From an uncultured Nitrospina sp. (lineage in GTDB: Bacteria; Nitrospinota; Nitrospinia; Nitrospinales; VA-1), in assembly GCA_950072225.1 (NCBI GenBank), contig CATMOP010000084.1:1-7789 (forward strand): DNA of 7,789 nt, in the 5' to 3' direction. Numbering within the stretch: the first letter of the stretch is position 1; every line of letters begins with the position of its first letter. A program made the position numbers and the translations under genes. The notes under the pieces are model-generated. The model did not search any database. It was given only the letters and a program-made list of their open reading frames with translations, and was not told where the DNA came from. Shown one piece after another: positions 5,420 to 7,789 of the stretch.

Positions 5420-7288
5420 GTGAAACTTTTCTTTACCCGGTTGAACACTCTCAATATTTTTATTGCCCTCGCCGGAATCATCTTTCTCATTTACGCCAAC
5501 GGATTAAACACTCCCCTCCAGAGCGATGACGAAAGACATATTTATGGCACACCACAAATAACTAATATGGATCATTACACCAACCTGTCAAACATCGGCT
5601 ATCGCCATATCAATGGCCTGAGTTTTGCACTGAACTACCAATGGGGGCAGGACAACCCTTTCGGCTACCACCTCTTCAATATTCTGATTCACATAGGCAC
5701 CACCTTCCTGGTTTTTTTCATCGCTCAATTGACCATCGCGAAAGGAACGTCCTGGGGCGAAGACGCGGCACTGAAAATAGCACTGATCACTGCCCTCCTG
5801 TTTGGGCTCCACCCCATTCAAACCGAAACTGTGACCTATATCTCAGGCCGACCCGGTGGTCTGGCCGGACTGTTTTACTTTTTATCTTTGTTGTTATTTA
5901 TTCTTGCAAGCTTGAAGGGTTCGAGAGTTCTCCGTTTCGCTTTCTATCCCCTATCCCTGATAATTTTTTTCATGGCAGTCCTGAGCAAGGAATCTGCTAT
6001 CACCCTGCCTGCAATAATTATCCTTTATGACTTATGTTTTATGCAGGGACAAAAATGGCCTCCGTTTCGTTCGCGGCTCGGTTTTTATTTCTGTTACCCG
6101 GCTCTGGCCGGGGCCGCTTTTTTCCTTTCTCCTAACGTGTTCAGCGTTATTCAAGGGTTTTTCAAAAAAATCCACCTCACCCTTGGACTGGTACAGTTAG
6201 ACCTTCTCAAACACCCCCTGAAACTATTCCTGTTCCCGGTCAATCTGACCTTTGAATACGATTTTCCAACTCAGGTATCCTGGGCCTCTCTTCTCGTTTC
6301 CATCGCGATCATTCTTTTATGTATTTTTCTGGCCGTTAAAAAATTCTATGTAAAAAGTTCGGTTTTGACATTCTGTGTCTTATGGTTTCCCCTGACCATC
6401 GCTCCCACAAATTCGTTCATGCCGCGCACCCATTTATTCAGTGAACGCAATATGTATATCCCCTCATTCGGACTCTGCCTGTTCTTTGCAGTCCTCCTCT
6501 ACCTGATTGCGGACAAAGCCAAAAAGCGCGGCATGATATGGGGAGCCGTCCTGTTAATATTTATTTGTACTGCTATCATGGTCGTTAAGAGAAATCAGGT
6601 TTACGCATCACCTTCGACTCTCTGGGCCGACACCTTCAAGAAATCTCCCAACAAATTGAGCATCGGGAAAACCCTGAGCATCCATTACCTGATGGAAGAA
6701 GATTATACCAACGCGTTAACACCGTTAAAGGCGTTATTACAGATCAACCCCAATCTTTATGACGTTCATCAGAACCTCGGCATCGCATACAAAAGCCTGG
6801 GGAACTTCCCCGAAGCCGAAAAACATTTTAAGGAAGCCATACACATTAAACCTACGGACCCCAGCTCCCATTTCAACCTCGCCAGCCTGTATGGGAACCT
6901 GGGGTATTTTGTTCAGGCAAGCCGGGAATTTGATCGTGCCGATGCGCTTTACAAAACCACAGGCGACTATCCACCTCGCCAATTTTTTTCTGACAAGGCC
7001 CGAGCCCATAACCAGGCCGGAATCGAACTGATACAGTCGCAAAAATTCGAACCCGCGATCGTCCAACTTGAGAAATCGGTTCAGCAAAACCCAAAACTCC
7101 TGTCAGCTCGATTCAACCTGGCAAAACTGTTGTTGGAATTCAAAAATGACCCAGAGAAAGCCAAGACCCATCTTCAGGCAGGGCTCGCGCTCAATCCCAC
7201 TCCACAACAAACCCAGGTTTTGAAAAACTTATTAGAGCGCATAAAAAAAACCGGGGCCACCGGCAAGAAAGGTCTTCCTCCTTCCTAA
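5420..7288 (+). CDS. TMTC-like membrane glycosyltransferase with C-terminal TPR repeats
   Basis: This 622-residue protein has about ten membrane segments in its first 390 residues and a soluble TPR region after that. It resembles the TMTC (transmembrane and TPR-containing O-mannosyltransferase-like) proteins, GT-C fold enzymes of the membrane whose TPRs face outward. Marks are an acidic pair in the first loop (SDDERH, D36-D37), a hydrophobic block ending in FNILIH (86-91), LFGLHPIQTETVTYISGR (127-144), LSKESAITLP (188-197) and SERNMYIPS (341-349). TPR-like units run roughly 447-480 (clearest, HQNLGIAYKSLGNFPEAEKH), 481-514, 526-558 and 561-594, with a weaker one before 446. The start is GTG at 5420; an in-frame TGA at 5414 rules out a longer form, and no ribosome site is evident. 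It lies 20 bp before a second TMTC-like gene on the same strand, so they probably share a transcript. The donor and acceptor are unknown; the family call rests on motifs recognised by eye. Confidence 0.8.
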   Translation: MKLFFTRLNTLNIFIALAGIIFLIYANGLNTPLQSDDERHIYGTPQITNMDHYTNLSNIGYRHINGLSFALNYQWGQDNPFGYHLFNILIHIGTTFLVFFIAQLTIAKGTSWGEDAALKIALITALLFGLHPIQTETVTYISGRPGGLAGLFYFLSLLLFILASLKGSRVLRFAFYPLSLIIFFMAVLSKESAITLPAIIILYDLCFMQGQKWPPFRSRLGFYFCYPALAGAAFFLSPNVFSVIQGFFKKIHLTLGLVQLDLLKHPLKLFLFPVNLTFEYDFPTQVSWASLLVSIAIILLCIFLAVKKFYVKSSVLTFCVLWFPLTIAPTNSFMPRTHLFSERNMYIPSFGLCLFFAVLLYLIADKAKKRGMIWGAVLLIFICTAIMVVKRNQVYASPSTLWADTFKKSPNKLSIGKTLSIHYLMEEDYTNALTPLKALLQINPNLYDVHQNLGIAYKSLGNFPEAEKHFKEAIHIKPTDPSSHFNLASLYGNLGYFVQASREFDRADALYKTTGDYPPRQFFSDKARAHNQAGIELIQSQKFEPAIVQLEKSVQQNPKLLSARFNLAKLLLEFKNDPEKAKTHLQAGLALNPTPQQTQVLKNLLERIKKTGATGKKGLPPS

Positions 7289-7308
7289 TCATTCTCTAGC
7301 AGCAAATT

Positions 7309-7789
7309 ATGAACGGTAATCAATTCACTCCTAGAATGATCTGCATTCTTTTGTTAACAGGAACTTTTTTGATTTATTGGCAGGGGATACATAACGAATT
7401 CATAAATTTTGATGATAATGAGTATGTAACGGAAAACAGGCAACTCCAATCGGGGTTAACTTTAGAAAGTATTAGCTGGGCATTCACCACTTCCAACTTT
7501 GCCAACTGGCACCCGATTACCTGGATGTCACACATGCTGGACTTTCAACTCTATGGATTGAACCCTGCAGGCCATCATTTCACCAGCCTTTTGATTCACG
7601 CCACGAACGTGCTTTTGTTGTTCATAGTCTTAAATCGAATAACAAGAGATCCATGGAAATGTGCCGTTGTCTCTGCATTATTTGCGTTTCATCCACTCAA
7701 TGTAGAATCCGTGGCCTGGATTGCTGAACGTAAAAATGTTTTGAGCACATTATTCTGGTTGCTAACGATTTGGGCATACGTTCTATTTG
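7309..7789 (+). CDS. Second TMTC-like membrane protein, N-terminal part
   Basis: The gene starts with ATG at 7309 and runs open for 160 codons to the window edge, where it is cut. It has a first membrane segment (about 9-24) and the loop INFDDNEYV (32-40) with an acidic pair at D35-D36. Next come NWHPITWMSHMLDFQLYGLN (66-85) and HHFTSLLIHATNVLL (89-103), then FHPLNVESVAWIAERKNVLS (127-146). These are strong hallmarks of bacterial TMTC-like TPR glycosyltransferase proteins, closer to the consensus than the preceding gene. Aligned by eye, the two share the acidic loop, the N(P)xG(Y/H)H block and HPxxxEsVxxIsxR, so they are diverged relatives of the same family. An in-frame TAG at 7297 rules out a longer start. 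The ribosome site is poor for both ATG 7309 and the alternative ATG at 7336. TPRs are expected downstream but are not in view. Confidence 0.82.
   Translation, partial: MNGNQFTPRMICILLLTGTFLIYWQGIHNEFINFDDNEYVTENRQLQSGLTLESISWAFTTSNFANWHPITWMSHMLDFQLYGLNPAGHHFTSLLIHATNVLLLFIVLNRITRDPWKCAVVSALFAFHPLNVESVAWIAERKNVLSTLFWLLTIWAYVLF

Noticed and set aside
6737..7094. Minus-strand frames opposite the TPR region
   Set aside because: Antisense shadows of the TPR repeats; no independent support.

Overview
The window looks like a bacterial chromosome segment with intermediate base composition. It has no mobile elements, rRNA or tRNA genes or CRISPR that I can see. The only taxonomic hint is the partial gene at the left edge. 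It reads as the ATP-grasp subunit of ATP-citrate lyase, the marker enzyme of the reductive TCA cycle. Combined with TMTC-like O-mannosyltransferase/TPR proteins, this fits an autotrophic lineage such as Nitrospinota or Nitrospirota. That assignment is inference, not something the sequence proves.

Left block, all on the minus strand and listed in transcription order from right to left. First comes a GT-C type multi-pass membrane glycosyltransferase (3679-5289). About 125 bp further on is a 750-residue fusion of a complete ATP-grasp ligase to a complete FMN-dependent alpha-hydroxy-acid oxidase (1300-3552). Its stop codon abuts the GTG start of an HpcH/HpaI (citrate lyase beta-like) aldolase (508-1299). 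A 244-bp gap with a near-consensus sigma-70 promoter then precedes the start of the ATP-citrate lyase gene (1-263, cut by the window edge).

Right block, plus strand. Diverging from the GT-C gene across a 130-bp intergenic region are two tandem TMTC-like proteins, each with a multi-pass membrane glycosyltransferase-like part. The first is complete (5420-7288) and carries C-terminal TPRs. The second (7309 onward) is cut by the window end.

The most interesting unit is the fused ATP-grasp/FMN oxidase with its coupled aldolase. An alpha-hydroxy-acid oxidase makes a 2-oxo acid, HpcH/HpaI aldolases make or split C-C bonds next to 2-oxo acids or acyl-CoAs, and an ATP-grasp ligase of the LAL type joins a carboxylate to an amine. 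Together they could form a compact pathway for an uncharacterised small molecule. The aldolase also appears to have changed two canonical active-site residues. The membrane glycosyltransferases look like a separate cell-surface or protein-glycosylation function.
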